The notes: generated from the sequence alone by a model not told the origin. Shown: positions 1-10,490, counted from the first letter of the stretch. The stretch: 64,000 bases of DNA from Novimethylophilus kurashikiensis (GCF_003112435.1 NZ_BDOQ01000002.1:186001-250000), one strand, 5' to 3'. Numbers and translations: made by a program.

Positions 1-903
1 GCCTCCAGCGGTAAGCAGGTATGGCACGTCAATGCCGGGGAAAAACTCTCAGGCGGTGCCGGTGCGGGTGAAAATCTCGTGTTGGTGGGGACCCCTCGCG
101 GTATGGTGCTCGCCTTCGACCAAACGACCGGCAAACCGTTGTGGAAATCCAAGGTGGCGAGCGAAGTGCTCTCCGCGCCGCGCATCTATCACGGCACAGT
201 CGTGGTACGTAGCGGCGATTCTCGCATCTACGGCATTGATGCGACCGACGGCAAGCGCAAGTGGGTCTACGAACGGGCAACGCCTACGCTTTCCCTTCGT
301 AGCAGCGCGGGTGTGGTCGTCGACGAGGGCGGCGCAGCATTTGTCGGCTTTGCCGGCGGCAAGCTGATCGCCTTGGATGTCGCATCGGGCAAGGTCATTT
401 GGGAAGCTTCTGTTGCTCAGCCGAAGGGCACCACCGAAATCGAGCGCATTGCCGATATCACCAGCCTGCCAGTCGTCGACGGACGGTACGTTTATGCAGC
501 GGCATTCCAGGGGCGTATTGTGGGCATCGAGCGTAGCTCGGGCCGCGTCCTGTGGAATCGTGATATTTCCAGTTATACCGGCATTGCCATCGACGGCGCC
601 TCGTTATTTGTCACGCATAGCAATGGTGCTGTCTACGCCCTCGATTATTCCAATGGCAAGACATACTGGCGCCAAGGCGGGCTGCAAGGGCGTCTGACCA
701 CCGCGCCTGTCGTGTTCGCGCGGAATGCATTGGTCGGAGATTTCGAAGGTTACGTGCATATCCTGGGACGAGACGACGGTGCTTTCGTCGCACGTCTCAA
801 AACCGACGGCAGTGCCGTCATGCCGCAGCCCATGCAGCTCGATTCGAGTACGGTTCTGGTCCAGACCCGCGGCGGCTACCTGTACGCCATTTCACAGAAG
901 TAA
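1..903 (+). CDS. bamB: Outer membrane assembly lipoprotein BamB (5' truncated by window)
   Basis: The reading frame is open from the first base, so the start and lipoprotein signal lie outside the window; about 300 residues are visible. BamB is a periplasm-facing lipoprotein beta-propeller of the BAM complex that helps BamA fold outer-membrane proteins. The sequence shows the repeated PQQ-type blade pattern: short strands ending in G-x-L/V-x-W, for example [17 protein letters not shown] and GRVLWNRD, each preceded by a 'G..Y..D...G' turn. The stop is two bases before the der start, and a bamB-der order is common in proteobacteria, which supports the call. A PQQ-dependent dehydrogenase is unlikely because no dehydrogenase core is seen. 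Confidence 0.93.
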   Translation, partial: ASSGKQVWHVNAGEKLSGGAGAGENLVLVGTPRGMVLAFDQTTGKPLWKSKVASEVLSAPRIYHGTVVVRSGDSRIYGIDATDGKRKWVYERATPTLSLRSSAGVVVDEGGAAFVGFAGGKLIALDVASGKVIWEASVAQPKGTTEIERIADITSLPVVDGRYVYAAAFQGRIVGIERSSGRVLWNRDISSYTGIAIDGASLFVTHSNGAVYALDYSNGKTYWRQGGLQGRLTTAPVVFARNALVGDFEGYVHILGRDDGAFVARLKTDGSAVMPQPMQLDSSTVLVQTRGGYLYAISQK

Positions 904-905
904 TC

Positions 906-2234
906 ATGCTACCCACCATCGCCTTAGTCGGCCGGCCTAACGTCGGCAAATCCACGTTGTTCAACCGGCTGACCAAGACGCGCGATGCCCTTGTTGCTGA
1001 TTTCCCAGGTCTGACACGCGACCGTCACTATGGTCGCGGCGTGGTGGGTGATCGTCCATATCTGGTGGTCGATACCGGCGGTTTCGAACCGGCCGCGGAT
1101 ACCGGCATCCTTGTCGAAATGGCGCGTCAAACGCTCCAAGCCGTCGACGAAGCCGATGCCATCATTTTTCTAGTCGACGGCCGCCAAGGCATCACCGCGC
1201 AAGACAAGGTGATCGCCGACCGTCTGCGCCGTACCGGCCGATCCGTGCTGCTCGCCGTCAACAAGTCCGAAGGTATGAACCGGACCATCGCCGCTGCCGA
1301 ATTCTATGAGTTAGGCCTGGGCGAGCCTTATGCGATTTCCTCCGCGCATGGCGAAGGCGTACGAGATCTCATCAATCTGGCCCTGGCTGATTTTCCTCCC
1401 GAGCCTGAGGCTGCCGATGACGAGGACTTGCCGCCCAAGATTGCCATTGTAGGTCGCCCTAATGTCGGTAAATCAACGTTGGTCAACGCCTTGCTGGGTG
1501 AGGAGCGCGTCATTGCCTTCGATATGCCGGGCACCACGCGCGACTCCATCCACATCGATTTCGAACGCGACGGCAAGCAATACACGCTCGTCGATACCGC
1601 CGGTGTGCGCCGTCGCGGCAAGGTATTCGAAGCCATCGAAAAGTTCTCCGTCATCAAGACGTTGCAAGCTATCGAAGACGCCAACGTAGTGGTGCTGGTG
1701 CTGGATGCGCAGGACACCATTACCGAGCAGGACGGCAGTCTCGCTGCCTTCGTGCTGGAAACCGGTCGTGCGCTGGTGGTGGCGATCAACAAGTGGGACG
1801 GGTTGAAGGAAGAACAGCGCGACCAGGTCAAGAAAGACATCGACCGCAAGTTGCATTTCCTCACCTATGCGAAATTCCATTACCTTTCAGCCCTAAAAGG
1901 ACAGGGGCTGCCACCCCTCATGAAGTCGGTGGATGCGGCCTATGCGGCTGCTATGTCCAAGCTGTCCACGCCCAAGCTGACACGCGTGTTGGAAGCCGCT
2001 GTACAGCAACATCAACCGCCGGTTGGTGGCGCTATTCGCCCGAAGCTCCGCTATGCCCACCAGGGGGGCAAGAATCCTCCGATCATCGTGATTCACGGCA
2101 ACCACGTGACCAAAATTCCTGCCAGCTATCGTCGATACCTAGAAGGTTTCTTCCGCAAGGCGTTCGAACTAACAGGGACGCCCCTCGTCATCCAATTCAA
2201 GCAAGGCGCCAATCCTTTCGCTGATAAGTCGTAA
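906..2234 (+). CDS. der: Ribosome biogenesis GTPase Der (EngA)
   Basis: 442 residues, the usual Der length. Der is an essential double GTPase acting in 50S subunit assembly. Two complete G domains are visible in tandem: the first with P-loop GRPNVGKST near residue 8, DTGGF and NKSE; the second with GRPNVGKST near residue 181, DTAGV and NKWD. A C-terminal KH-like domain with the family signature around IHGNHV follows. The gene starts two bases after bamB, so the two are likely co-transcribed. A hairpin just after the stop probably ends the transcript. Confidence 0.97.
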   Translation: MLPTIALVGRPNVGKSTLFNRLTKTRDALVADFPGLTRDRHYGRGVVGDRPYLVVDTGGFEPAADTGILVEMARQTLQAVDEADAIIFLVDGRQGITAQDKVIADRLRRTGRSVLLAVNKSEGMNRTIAAAEFYELGLGEPYAISSAHGEGVRDLINLALADFPPEPEAADDEDLPPKIAIVGRPNVGKSTLVNALLGEERVIAFDMPGTTRDSIHIDFERDGKQYTLVDTAGVRRRGKVFEAIEKFSVIKTLQAIEDANVVVLVLDAQDTITEQDGSLAAFVLETGRALVVAINKWDGLKEEQRDQVKKDIDRKLHFLTYAKFHYLSALKGQGLPPLMKSVDAAYAAAMSKLSTPKLTRVLEAAVQQHQPPVGGAIRPKLRYAHQGGKNPPIIVIHGNHVTKIPASYRRYLEGFFRKAFELTGTPLVIQFKQGANPFADKS

Positions 2235-2246
2235 GACGTCCATCGA

Positions 2247-2266
2247 GTGTGGGTAAATTCCCACAC
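2247..2266 (+). terminator. Hairpin after der
   Basis: Perfect 7-bp inverted repeat GTGTGGG/CCCACAC with a 6-nt loop, followed by the T-containing stretch TTTAGGTTTT. It starts 12 bases after the der stop. The GTG inside its left arm would be an in-frame start for the next gene, but lying in the hairpin it is unlikely to be used. The U-tract is short, so termination may be partial. Confidence 0.5.
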
Positions 2267-2276
2267 TTTAGGTTTT

Positions 2277-3308
2277 ATGACTACAATAGCCAGCATGAAC
2301 GAAATGATAAAAATTGCGCTGGCTCCTGTCATCGACAGTGACGGAGCATGGGGAGGCGTGTGGATCTCCGGTAAACCGGAAGACGCTTCATTGATTTCCA
2401 CTCATGCTGAGTTGCTTGGCATTGATGTCGGCGGCTTGAGAATTCTGCTCGACCTCGGTGCGGTGCCTGATGCGTTAGCGCAAGCCCTCCCTGCAGAACG
2501 AACTCTTATTGTCGTCAAAAGTGCTGATGCTGCGGTGCCTGCTGGTTTTGCCAAAGCTGTCGAAGGACGCGACTTTATTCCAAACGTGACCTCTCAAGGC
2601 CAATGGGATGAGGCTGCTGGCAAGGGCGCGGCCTGGTTCAGCGGACCGTATATTGCACATCCTCCAGTGGTCGAGGGTAAGAAAGATTCCAGCCGGGCAA
2701 CCTTGCTAAAATTGCTCACGCTGATCGCCGAAGACGCCGACGGTACTGAAATCGAGAACGTGTTCAAACGCGAGCCGGAGTTATCGTTCAATCTCTTCCG
2801 CCTGGTCAACTCGGTTTCCATGGGCTTGAAGAGCAAGATCACGACCTTCAACCAAGCCATCATGATTTTGGGACGGCGTCAGATGCAGCGCTGGATCCAG
2901 CTCATGCTCTACACCCGCCACCAGCAATCTACCGACGTGCCTAATCCGCTGTTACAGCAGGCCGCCATGCGAGCCCGCTTGATGGAGCGTTTCGCCGCTG
3001 CCATGGCATGGGACGCGCACCGTCAGGAACAGGCTTTCATGGTTGGGATTTTCTCCTTGCTGGACACCTTGCTTGGTATGTCCATGCCGGAAATTCTGGC
3101 CATCATCAAGCTGCCCGATGAAGTGCAGGCTGCGCTACTTGGTGAGCCGGGCGAGTTGGGCGATATGCTCAAGCTTGTGGTCGCGCTGCAAGCCGGTGCC
3201 CAACCTATTGCTGTACCAGATTTCCTCTCGCTGACGGCGGAACAATTCGCCGATTGTCAATTCGACGCGTTGAAATGGGCTGCGGGCATGAGCCAGGAAA
3301 TGGGCTAG
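2277..3308 (+). CDS. HDOD-domain signalling protein with degenerate EAL-like N-terminus
   Basis: About 343 residues from the ATG at 2277; an ATG at 2295 is also possible. The C-terminal half (roughly 140-325) has the HDOD pattern, including ELSFNLFRLVNS and the AIMILGRRQMQRW helix. The N-terminal 140 residues lack EAL catalytic residues but end in GAAWFSGPYIAHP, which matches the closing strand of an EAL barrel. This is the YuxH-like arrangement, in which a dead EAL domain is joined to HDOD. Such proteins are non-enzymatic signalling adaptors linked to c-di-GMP or two-component pathways. It lies six bases before a GGDEF/EAL gene, so they are probably co-expressed. The exact role is not known. 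Confidence 0.75.
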   Translation: MTTIASMNEMIKIALAPVIDSDGAWGGVWISGKPEDASLISTHAELLGIDVGGLRILLDLGAVPDALAQALPAERTLIVVKSADAAVPAGFAKAVEGRDFIPNVTSQGQWDEAAGKGAAWFSGPYIAHPPVVEGKKDSSRATLLKLLTLIAEDADGTEIENVFKREPELSFNLFRLVNSVSMGLKSKITTFNQAIMILGRRQMQRWIQLMLYTRHQQSTDVPNPLLQQAAMRARLMERFAAAMAWDAHRQEQAFMVGIFSLLDTLLGMSMPEILAIIKLPDEVQAALLGEPGELGDMLKLVVALQAGAQPIAVPDFLSLTAEQFADCQFDALKWAAGMSQEMG

Positions 3309-3314
3309 TACACC

Positions 3315-5759
3315 GTGAATGCGCGAGACACTACGCCGGAAAACCCCTTTCTGAGCGCTCAGCGCATTCTCTCCGCCATTTTTCTCAATGCCGAGCCGCG
3401 CTTGCTCGAAGCTATCGGCAATCAATTAGCTGCCACCCTGCAATGCCCGCAGGGCATGGTTCTCCTTTTTGAAAACGACCCAGTGCCGCCGGCTTGGAAA
3501 GACGCTTGCGAACGTACTCGTAGCGGACAAACCTATGTTTCCGATCAATCGGCAGCCGTGCCTTTACTGTCGCTAAGCGGTGCAATGGGGGCTGTAGGCA
3601 TCGCAGGTCGGGCCTTTACCGAAACCGATATTGACTTGCTGGAGTCCCTGGCTGCTTGCATTGCTCCTGCACTTGAGGCTCGCCTTACGCTGACCAGGCG
3701 CGAACGCGAGTTGGACGGCATGACCGTGCAGTTGCAGCGACAGGCCCAGATTCTCGATCGCATCGAGGATTCCGTCATCACCATGGACTTGATGGGCTAC
3801 ATCACGGGCTGGAATGGCGGCGCAGAGCGGTTGTTCGGCTATAGTGCCAACGAAGCCATCGGGCAGAACATCCTGTTTCTCTATGTGGATGAGGACGAAG
3901 CCGACCCGTTCGACGATCCCTTATTGTCGGGCGACCGCGAAATGGTCGTGCAGCGTCGCAAGAAATCCGGCGAAGTATTCTGGGCCAGCGTCACGCTTTC
4001 TTTGGCGCGCGATCAGGACGGCAACCCGGCTGGCTTGGTTGGTTACGTGCGCGACATTACCGAGCGCCTGAAAAAAGAGGAAAGCCTGCGTCTCTTTGGC
4101 CGTATTTTCGAGAACAGCGGCGAGGGCATCCTGATCACCGATGCCGATGAGAAGATCGTCGCCGTCAACCAGGCGTTTACCAGTATCACGGGTTTCGGTT
4201 CAGAGGATGTACTGGGTGAAACGCCTCGCATCCTGCGCTCTGGACGGCACGACAAGGCGTTCTACGAAGAGATGTGGACGTCGCTCAAGGAGAGCGGCCA
4301 TTGGCAGGGCGAATTGTGGGATCGCCACAAGGATGGTGCCATATTCCCCAAATGGGCCAATCTGAGCGCGGTGAAGAACGACCACGGCGTGGTCACCCAT
4401 TACATATCCACCTTCTCGGACATCAGCGAGCGCGTGGCGGCAGAAGAACGCATCCGCCAACTGGCGTTCTACGATACCCTGACCGGATTGCCCAATCGTT
4501 CGACCCTATACAGCCTGATGGAACAGGCGCTGATTATCGCCAGTAGGCAAAACCTGTCGGGCGCACTGATGTTCATCGATCTCGACCGCTTCAAGTACGT
4601 CAATGACACCTTGGGCCATGGCGCGGGTGATCAATTGATCCAACGCGTCGCGACCCGTTTCAAGACCTGTCTTCGCGCTTCGGACGTTGTGGCTCGTCTT
4701 GGCGGCGATGAATTCGTGGTGGCTCTGGTCGATATTGCCAAGCCTGCGGACGTGGCGATTGTCGCGCAAAAAATCCTCGCGATCTTCGCCTCGCCATTTC
4801 TCATCGACGGCCATGAAATTTCCATTTCGGCCAGTATCGGCATCAGCGTATATCCGACTGACGGCAACACGGTTGAAGACTTGCTCAAGCATGCGGACAT
4901 CGCCATGTATCGCGCCAAGGAACAAGGTCGCAGCAATTTCCTGTTCTATTCCGACGACATGAACGTGCGTTCGCTGGAAAAGCTCGAACTCGAGAGCAGC
5001 CTGCGACGGGCGCTGGATCGCAAGGAGTTGCTGCTGTTCTATCAGCCGCAAGCCGATATCCATACCGGAGAAATCATCGGTGCCGAAGTGCTGCTGCGCT
5101 GGGAGCATCCTGATCTTGGCATGGTCTCGCCCATCCATTTCATTCCCTTGGCCGAGGAAACGGGCTTGATCGTACCGATCGGCCAGTGGGTTATCGAGCA
5201 GGCCGTGGCGCAGAACAAGGCTTGGGAGCAAGAAGGCGTGCCGGTGGTCAAGCTCGCCGTCAATCTTTCCGCACAGCAGTTCCGCCTCCCGCTCGTGGAC
5301 GAAGTGTCGGCCACGTTGAAGGCGCACGGTCTTGCCCATGAACTTTTGGAGCTGGAAATTACCGAAAGCATGGTGATGAACAATGTCGAGCGGGTGATCG
5401 ATATGCTGACTGACCTGGCCCAACTAGGCATGCAGATTTCGCTGGACGATTTCGGCACGGGGTATTCCTCGCTGTCATATCTCAAGCGTTTCCCTATCGA
5501 CAAGCTCAAGGTGGATCAATCGTTCGTGCGCGGCATTCCCAGCGATGCGGACGATATATCGATCACCCGGGCGATCATTGCCATGGGCAAGAGCCTGGGC
5601 CTCAAGGTCATTGCCGAGGGCGTGGAAACGCAGCAGCAGCTCGAATTCCTGCGCAAGGAGGGCTGCGACGAAATACAAGGTTATCTCTTCAGCCGGCCAT
5701 TGCCAGCCGAGGAATTCGTTCAATTATTGAAAGACGGACATCGCCTTTCTATCCGCTGA
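3315..5759 (+). CDS. PAS-PAS-GGDEF-EAL cyclic-di-GMP signalling protein
   Basis: 814 residues starting at GTG, six bases after the HDOD gene. Residues 1-120 look like a small GAF-type sensor. A coiled segment (residues about 115-145) and two PAS domains follow (about 145-250 and 260-375; ITGFGSEDVLGETP and WDRHKDGAIFPKW are typical of the second). A GGDEF domain then carries an intact GGDEF at 463-467, and an EAL domain carries EVL at 591-593 and DDFGTGYSSLSYL. EVL is a tolerated EAL variant. The protein could make or degrade c-di-GMP; the direction cannot be decided from sequence. There are no transmembrane segments, so it is cytoplasmic. The last PAS resembles that of the 959-residue protein at 25834. 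Confidence 0.92.
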   Translation: MNARDTTPENPFLSAQRILSAIFLNAEPRLLEAIGNQLAATLQCPQGMVLLFENDPVPPAWKDACERTRSGQTYVSDQSAAVPLLSLSGAMGAVGIAGRAFTETDIDLLESLAACIAPALEARLTLTRRERELDGMTVQLQRQAQILDRIEDSVITMDLMGYITGWNGGAERLFGYSANEAIGQNILFLYVDEDEADPFDDPLLSGDREMVVQRRKKSGEVFWASVTLSLARDQDGNPAGLVGYVRDITERLKKEESLRLFGRIFENSGEGILITDADEKIVAVNQAFTSITGFGSEDVLGETPRILRSGRHDKAFYEEMWTSLKESGHWQGELWDRHKDGAIFPKWANLSAVKNDHGVVTHYISTFSDISERVAAEERIRQLAFYDTLTGLPNRSTLYSLMEQALIIASRQNLSGALMFIDLDRFKYVNDTLGHGAGDQLIQRVATRFKTCLRASDVVARLGGDEFVVALVDIAKPADVAIVAQKILAIFASPFLIDGHEISISASIGISVYPTDGNTVEDLLKHADIAMYRAKEQGRSNFLFYSDDMNVRSLEKLELESSLRRALDRKELLLFYQPQADIHTGEIIGAEVLLRWEHPDLGMVSPIHFIPLAEETGLIVPIGQWVIEQAVAQNKAWEQEGVPVVKLAVNLSAQQFRLPLVDEVSATLKAHGLAHELLELEITESMVMNNVERVIDMLTDLAQLGMQISLDDFGTGYSSLSYLKRFPIDKLKVDQSFVRGIPSDADDISITRAIIAMGKSLGLKVIAEGVETQQQLEFLRKEGCDEIQGYLFSRPLPAEEFVQLLKDGHRLSIR

Positions 5760-5807
5760 CCTGGGCTAGAATGCGCATGCGCCGCATATCGAGCTTCCGA
5801 ACACATC

Positions 5808-7952
5808 ATGAACATCGAAATCGCATCGTTGCCTGCTGCCGAGGATCATCGTCTTTTTAGCCGGACACCCCAATTGGATGCCGGCGATCCGGAACAAAAG
5901 CGCGAGGAAATTCGCGCCTATTTTCACGATACCTTCAGCCGTTACGAATCATTGTTCGAAACGCTGGCGAGCGACGAGGCCTATTACAAAAAGCCTATTA
6001 CGCTGCGTCATCCGCTGATTTTCTACTTGGGCCATACCGCGACGTTTTTCGTCAACAAGCTGATCCTGGCCGGGCTGATGAAAGAACGCATCAATCCTCG
6101 TTTCGAGTCCATCTTCGCCGTGGGCGTGGACGAAATGAGCTGGGACGACCTCAACGACACCCGCTACGATTGGCCCAAGGTGAGCGAGGTCTTCGCCTAT
6201 CGCGCAAAAGTGCGGGAAGCCGTCGACCGCATTATCCAAACCGCGCCGCTCAGCTTGCCCATCGATTGGAACAACGCCTGGTGGGCCATCCTCATGGGCG
6301 TGGAGCACGAGCGGATTCACCTCGAAACCTCGTCCGTGCTGATCCGCCAGCATGCTTTGCACTACGTTCGTCCGCATGCTGCCTGGCAGCCTTGCAGGGT
6401 TGCAGGTGCTGCGCCGGCGAATGCACTGATTGATGTTGCGGCGGGTACCGTCACGTTGGGTAAATCCAAAGCCGATCCCTATTACGGCTGGGATAACGAA
6501 TACGGCCGCCACGAAGCCGAAGTACCAGCCTTTCAGGCCACGAAATTCCTGGTGAGCAATCAAGAGTTTCTGACGTTTGTGGAGGCCGGCTGTTATCTGG
6601 AAGAACGCTACTGGGAGGAAGAAGGTCGCGGCTGGAGGGACTTTACCCAGGCCACGCACCCGACTTTCTGGCTCAAGACGGGTGATGGGTGGCATCTACG
6701 TCTCATGACGGAGGAAGTCCCCATGCCGTGGAACTGGCCAGTGGAGGTCAATTATCACGAGGCCAAGGCGTTTTGTAACTGGAAAGCCGAAACGACCGGC
6801 CAGCCCGTGCGCCTGCCCACAGAGGACGAGTGGTACCGGTTGGCCGCTGTTGCCGGTCTTGATGAAGTGCCGCGCGGCGAGGCAGCCAACGCTAACCTGC
6901 ACCTCGATCACTATGCGTCTTCCTGCCCGGTGGATAGCTTTGCGCAAGGTGCGTTTTATGATGTCATGGGTAACGTCTGGCAATGGACGGAAACGCCGAT
7001 CTATCCTTTCGATGGTTTCGAAATACATCCCATCTACGACGATTTCACGACGCCGACGTTCGACGAACGCCATAACCTTTTCAAGGGGGGCTCGTGGATT
7101 TCCTGCGGCAACGAGGCGTTGCTGAGCGCACGCTACGCCTTCCGCCGACATTTCTTCCAACACGCGGGTTTCCGGTATGTTGTCGGCGAGCCGCCCAAAG
7201 CGCCTGTGAGTTCCATGTACGAAACCGACAAGCTGCTCTCCGAATATGCCGAGTTCCATTACGGCGACGAATATTACGGCGTACCTAATTTTCCCAAGGC
7301 GTTGGCGCAGATCGCTATCGAGACTATGGCAGGCAAGCCTAGACGCTCCGCGCTAGATCTGGGCTGTGCCACAGGCCGTGCAACGTTCGAACTGGCTCAG
7401 GCCTTCGATCATGTCACTGGTGTCGACTTTTCGGCACGCTTCATCGGCTTGGGCGTCAAACTGGCCGAGCAGGGCATGGCGCGCTATACCTTGGTGGACG
7501 AGGGCGAACTGGTTTCTTACCGCGAGCGCAAGCTGAGCGACTTAGGCCTGGAGGACGTACGCGGCAAGGTGGAGTTTTACCAAGGCGACGCCTGCAACCT
7601 CAAGCCTCAATTCACGGGGTATGACCTGATCCTCGCCGCCAACCTGATCGACCGGCTCTACAGCCCGAAGAAATTCCTCAGATCCATTCATGAGCGTTTG
7701 AACCTGGGCGGAATCTTGATGATTACCTCGCCCTATACCTGGCTCGAAGAGCATACCGAGCGCGAGGAGTGGATCGGCGGTTTCAAGAAGGACGGCGAGA
7801 GCTATACCACGCTGGATGGCCTGAAAGCTCTGCTCGGCGAGCATTTCAGGTTGGTAAGCGGACCGCTGGAGGTACCTTTCGTCATCCGCGAAACACGGCG
7901 TAAATTCCAGCATACGTTGTCGGAAGCCACGCTTTGGGAACGCGTGAAGTAA
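5808..7952 (+). CDS. ovoA: 5-histidylcysteine sulfoxide synthase / mercaptohistidine N-methyltransferase OvoA
   Basis: 714 residues, the full three-domain OvoA length. OvoA is a non-haem iron enzyme that joins cysteine and histidine with O2 to give 5-histidylcysteine sulfoxide; its C-terminal domain is assigned to N-methylation of the thiohistidine on the way to ovothiol A. Visible parts are an N-terminal DinB-like region with the iron ligands (LGHTATFF near residue 80 and HERIHLET near residue 167), a formylglycine-generating-type domain (about 200-460, with GNVWQWT and FKGGSW), and a class I methyltransferase with LDLGCATGRAT near residue 516. The stop overlaps the next start as TAATG, so the pathway genes are translationally coupled. 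EgtB is less likely because of the fused methyltransferase. Confidence 0.93.
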   Translation: MNIEIASLPAAEDHRLFSRTPQLDAGDPEQKREEIRAYFHDTFSRYESLFETLASDEAYYKKPITLRHPLIFYLGHTATFFVNKLILAGLMKERINPRFESIFAVGVDEMSWDDLNDTRYDWPKVSEVFAYRAKVREAVDRIIQTAPLSLPIDWNNAWWAILMGVEHERIHLETSSVLIRQHALHYVRPHAAWQPCRVAGAAPANALIDVAAGTVTLGKSKADPYYGWDNEYGRHEAEVPAFQATKFLVSNQEFLTFVEAGCYLEERYWEEEGRGWRDFTQATHPTFWLKTGDGWHLRLMTEEVPMPWNWPVEVNYHEAKAFCNWKAETTGQPVRLPTEDEWYRLAAVAGLDEVPRGEAANANLHLDHYASSCPVDSFAQGAFYDVMGNVWQWTETPIYPFDGFEIHPIYDDFTTPTFDERHNLFKGGSWISCGNEALLSARYAFRRHFFQHAGFRYVVGEPPKAPVSSMYETDKLLSEYAEFHYGDEYYGVPNFPKALAQIAIETMAGKPRRSALDLGCATGRATFELAQAFDHVTGVDFSARFIGLGVKLAEQGMARYTLVDEGELVSYRERKLSDLGLEDVRGKVEFYQGDACNLKPQFTGYDLILAANLIDRLYSPKKFLRSIHERLNLGGILMITSPYTWLEEHTEREEWIGGFKKDGESYTTLDGLKALLGEHFRLVSGPLEVPFVIRETRRKFQHTLSEATLWERVK

Positions 7953-9130
7953 TGTTCGATTTCGACCGCGAAATTTCGCGTGCGGGGTCGAGCAGCGTCA
8001 AGTACGACGGACGTCGCGCTTATTTCGGTACGGAAGATGTGATGCCGCTGTGGGTGGCGGATATGGATTTCGCCGCGCCGGAAGCCGTGACAAAAGCCTT
8101 GGCTGCGCGGGCAGCGCATCCGATCTATGGCTACACGATGTATCCGGATAGCATTTACGACAGCCTGATTGCCTGGTTGAAAAAGCGTCACGGCTGGACG
8201 GTAGAGCGAGAGTGGATCGTGCTGTGTCCCGGCGTCGTGCCATCGCTGCATGCTGCTGCCATGGCCTTTGCTGAGCCAGGACAGGGCGTGATCGTGCAGC
8301 CGCCGGTGTATTTCCCGTTCTTTTCCTGCGTGACCAATACCGGGCGCAGCGTGGTCCGCAATCCCTTGATCGAGCGAAACGGGCGATACGCTATCGATTT
8401 CGATCATCTGGAAGAAGTGGCTGCATCTGCCAAGTTGCTACTGTTCTGTTCGCCGCACAACCCTGTAGGGCGGGTGTGGACGCAGGCTGAATTGGAACGT
8501 TTGCTGGATATCGCGCGGCGGCATAGCCTAGTCGTTTTCGCAGATGAAATTCACGCAGATCTGGTGTATCCGGGTATCGACCATACGCCGCTTGCAACCC
8601 TGGCAGGGCCGGAGGATGCAGTTATAACCGCCGTGGCGCCCAGTAAAACATTCAATATTCCCGGCTTGGGACTTTCTGCGCTAATCGTTCCCAATGCCGG
8701 GCACCGCGCTGCCTTGCACCGTGTGTTTGAGCTGCTACACGTCAGTGCTTCCAATCCTTTCAGCGTGGCGGCGTTCGAAGCTGCTTATCGCGAAGGAGAG
8801 CCTTGGCTGGAGGCCTTGCTGCAATACCTTACCAAGACCAGGAATACGGTCCGCGAATTCCTAAGAGTCCGTCTGCCGAAGATCAAGCTGATAGAGCCGG
8901 AGGGCACGTATCTGCTCTGGTTGGATTGCCGCGGCTTGGATATGAGCGATCAGGAACTCAAAACGTTTTTTGTGGTTCACAGCAAGGTGGGCATGAATCC
9001 GGGCACCGTGTTCGGCGAAGGCGGCAGCGGATTTATGCGCATGAACATCGGCGCGCCGCGCCAAACCATCATGAAAGCGCTGCAAAGTATCGAACAGGCG
9101 CTCAAGGCACGAGGAGCAGATCATGGATAA
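7952..9130 (+). CDS. PLP-dependent C-S lyase (PatB/MalY type), candidate OvoB
   Basis: 392 residues from the ATG at 7952, which overlaps the ovoA stop (TAATG). A TTG 18 bases upstream is in frame but lies inside ovoA. Fold-type I aminotransferase features are visible: [10 protein letters not shown] at the N-terminus, [18 protein letters not shown] and the PLP lysine in [11 protein letters not shown], all typical of cystathionine beta-lyase-like PatB/MalY enzymes. OvoB is a PLP enzyme that cleaves the OvoA product to 5-thiohistidine. Direct coupling to ovoA makes that role likely, but sequence alone does not separate it from a general cysteine-S-conjugate lyase. It also overlaps msrB by 8 bases. 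Confidence 0.85.
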   Translation: MFDFDREISRAGSSSVKYDGRRAYFGTEDVMPLWVADMDFAAPEAVTKALAARAAHPIYGYTMYPDSIYDSLIAWLKKRHGWTVEREWIVLCPGVVPSLHAAAMAFAEPGQGVIVQPPVYFPFFSCVTNTGRSVVRNPLIERNGRYAIDFDHLEEVAASAKLLLFCSPHNPVGRVWTQAELERLLDIARRHSLVVFADEIHADLVYPGIDHTPLATLAGPEDAVITAVAPSKTFNIPGLGLSALIVPNAGHRAALHRVFELLHVSASNPFSVAAFEAAYREGEPWLEALLQYLTKTRNTVREFLRVRLPKIKLIEPEGTYLLWLDCRGLDMSDQELKTFFVVHSKVGMNPGTVFGEGGSGFMRMNIGAPRQTIMKALQSIEQALKARGADHG

Positions 9131-9521
9131 GGTGGTCAAGACAGATGACGAGTGGCGGCAGCAACTGTCGCAAGAGTCCTATGAGGTAACGCGGCAGTGC
9201 AGCACGGAGCCGCCGTTTACTGGTAAATATTGGGATTTGCATGACAAGGGGACTTACCGCTGTGTATGTTGCGGCGAGCCTTTGTTCGACTCGGAGACAA
9301 AATTCGATTCCGGGACGGGGTGGCCTAGCTTTTGGCAGCCTGTTTCGGAGCAAAGCATTGAGGAAAGCCGGGATACCAGCTACGGCATGATACGTACCGA
9401 GATTACCTGCAAACGTTGCGGGGCGCATCTGGGCCATGTGTTCGAAGACGGTCCGCCGCCAACAGGACTGCGGTATTGTCTTAACTCAGCATCGTTGGAG
9501 TTCGAACCCAGACAGGATTGA
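9123..9521 (+). CDS. msrB: Peptide-methionine (R)-S-oxide reductase MsrB
   Basis: 132 residues, normal for single-domain MsrB. It reduces methionine-R-sulfoxide in proteins. Two CxxC pairs (CVCCGEPLF context and CKRCG) form the structural zinc site; GTGWPSF and the catalytic RYCLNS (Cys119) are present. The start overlaps the end of the lyase gene by 8 bases, and AGGAGCAG lies just upstream. Its place at the end of the ovothiol operon suggests that thiol antioxidant synthesis and sulfoxide repair are expressed together. A hairpin terminator follows. Confidence 0.96.
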   Translation: MDKVVKTDDEWRQQLSQESYEVTRQCSTEPPFTGKYWDLHDKGTYRCVCCGEPLFDSETKFDSGTGWPSFWQPVSEQSIEESRDTSYGMIRTEITCKRCGAHLGHVFEDGPPPTGLRYCLNSASLEFEPRQD

Positions 9522-9549
9522 TTTTCAGAAGGTTAGCGGTTAGATACAA

Positions 9550-9598
9550 CAAGGGCGTGAATCGATGGTACTCGATCCACGCCCTTGAAGTTTTGATC
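9550..9598. terminator. Bidirectional terminator between msrB and bamD
   Basis: A 10-bp perfect stem, CAAGGGCGTG (9550-9559) with CACGCCCTTG (9578-9587), encloses further pairing (ATCGA/TCGAT). The right flank AAGTTTTGAT carries Ts for the plus strand. It lies between two convergent genes and probably serves both. Confidence 0.7.
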
Positions 9599-9624
9599 AG
9601 CGCTGTAACTCTGTTTTATGTAAC

Positions 9625-10446
9625 TCAGTTCCCTAGGAGAGGCTCCCAGAATTTCCACCACACCTTTTGATCCTTGGGGACGTCGCCGGTTACGAAGCGG
9701 CTGTTGGGGTAATTGGTCTTGAGCACACGCATGGCGTCCTGCTTGTAATCGTCCAGGCCCATCAGATCGTAGGCGCTGATCATGACGATCAGGGCTTCTT
9801 CCTGCGAAGGAGAGTCCGGGTATTCCGTCAGCACATATTTACAACGATTGACTGCGGCCAGATAAGCCTGGCGTTTCATATAGTAATGAGCGACGTGCAG
9901 TTCGTGGTCGGCGAGGGTGTTGACCAGATAGGTCATGCGCTGGGTCGCATCCTTGATGTATTTGCTGTTGGGGAACTTGTTGACTAGTTCCTTGAAGGCG
10001 AGGAAGGAGTCGCGCAGAGCCTTGGGGTCGCGATCGCTGATTTGCTGCTCGGTGATTTTTTCGACGACGCCTCGCTCGTTAAAGACCGCCAGGCCCTTCA
10101 AGTAGTAGGCGTAGTCGACATTGGGATGGTGCGGGTGCAGCTTGATGAAGCGGTCAGCTGCGGCGGTGGCGGCAACAGGGTCTTGTTTCTTGTAATAGGC
10201 GTAGGCCACTTCCAACTGCGATTGCATGGCGTAGCGGCCATGGGGGTAGCGGGATTCGATGATCTGGAAGTACTTGATGGCCTTGTCGTAGTCGCGGTCG
10301 CGCATCGCATCTTCGCCGGCCTGGTAAATCCGCTGCACGTTCCACCCCTTGGTTTCGTCGACTTCAGTCGGATCGCCGAAGATGGCGCAGCCCGATGACA
10401 GCAGGACGAACAGGGAAAGAAGTGCTAACGCGAAGTGACGTTTCAT
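9625..10446 (-). CDS. bamD: Outer membrane assembly lipoprotein BamD
   Basis: 273 residues. A lipoprotein signal with LLSSGCAIF gives acylation at the Cys near residue 20. TPR-like helical repeats follow; DYDKAIKYFQIIESRYPHGRYA is the first and is diagnostic for BamD/ComL. BamD is the essential lipoprotein of the BAM complex that contacts BamA and recognises substrates. The C-terminus ends in a tryptophan-rich segment (VWWKFWEP). It is divergent from rluD with overlapping upstream regions, an arrangement also seen in other proteobacteria. Confidence 0.95.
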   Translation of the reverse strand: MKRHFALALLSLFVLLSSGCAIFGDPTEVDETKGWNVQRIYQAGEDAMRDRDYDKAIKYFQIIESRYPHGRYAMQSQLEVAYAYYKKQDPVAATAAADRFIKLHPHHPNVDYAYYLKGLAVFNERGVVEKITEQQISDRDPKALRDSFLAFKELVNKFPNSKYIKDATQRMTYLVNTLADHELHVAHYYMKRQAYLAAVNRCKYVLTEYPDSPSQEEALIVMISAYDLMGLDDYKQDAMRVLKTNYPNSRFVTGDVPKDQKVWWKFWEPLLGN

Positions 10447-10490
10447 GGATACAATCCGTGGCTAGTTATTTTCCCGATTATATCCGAAAC

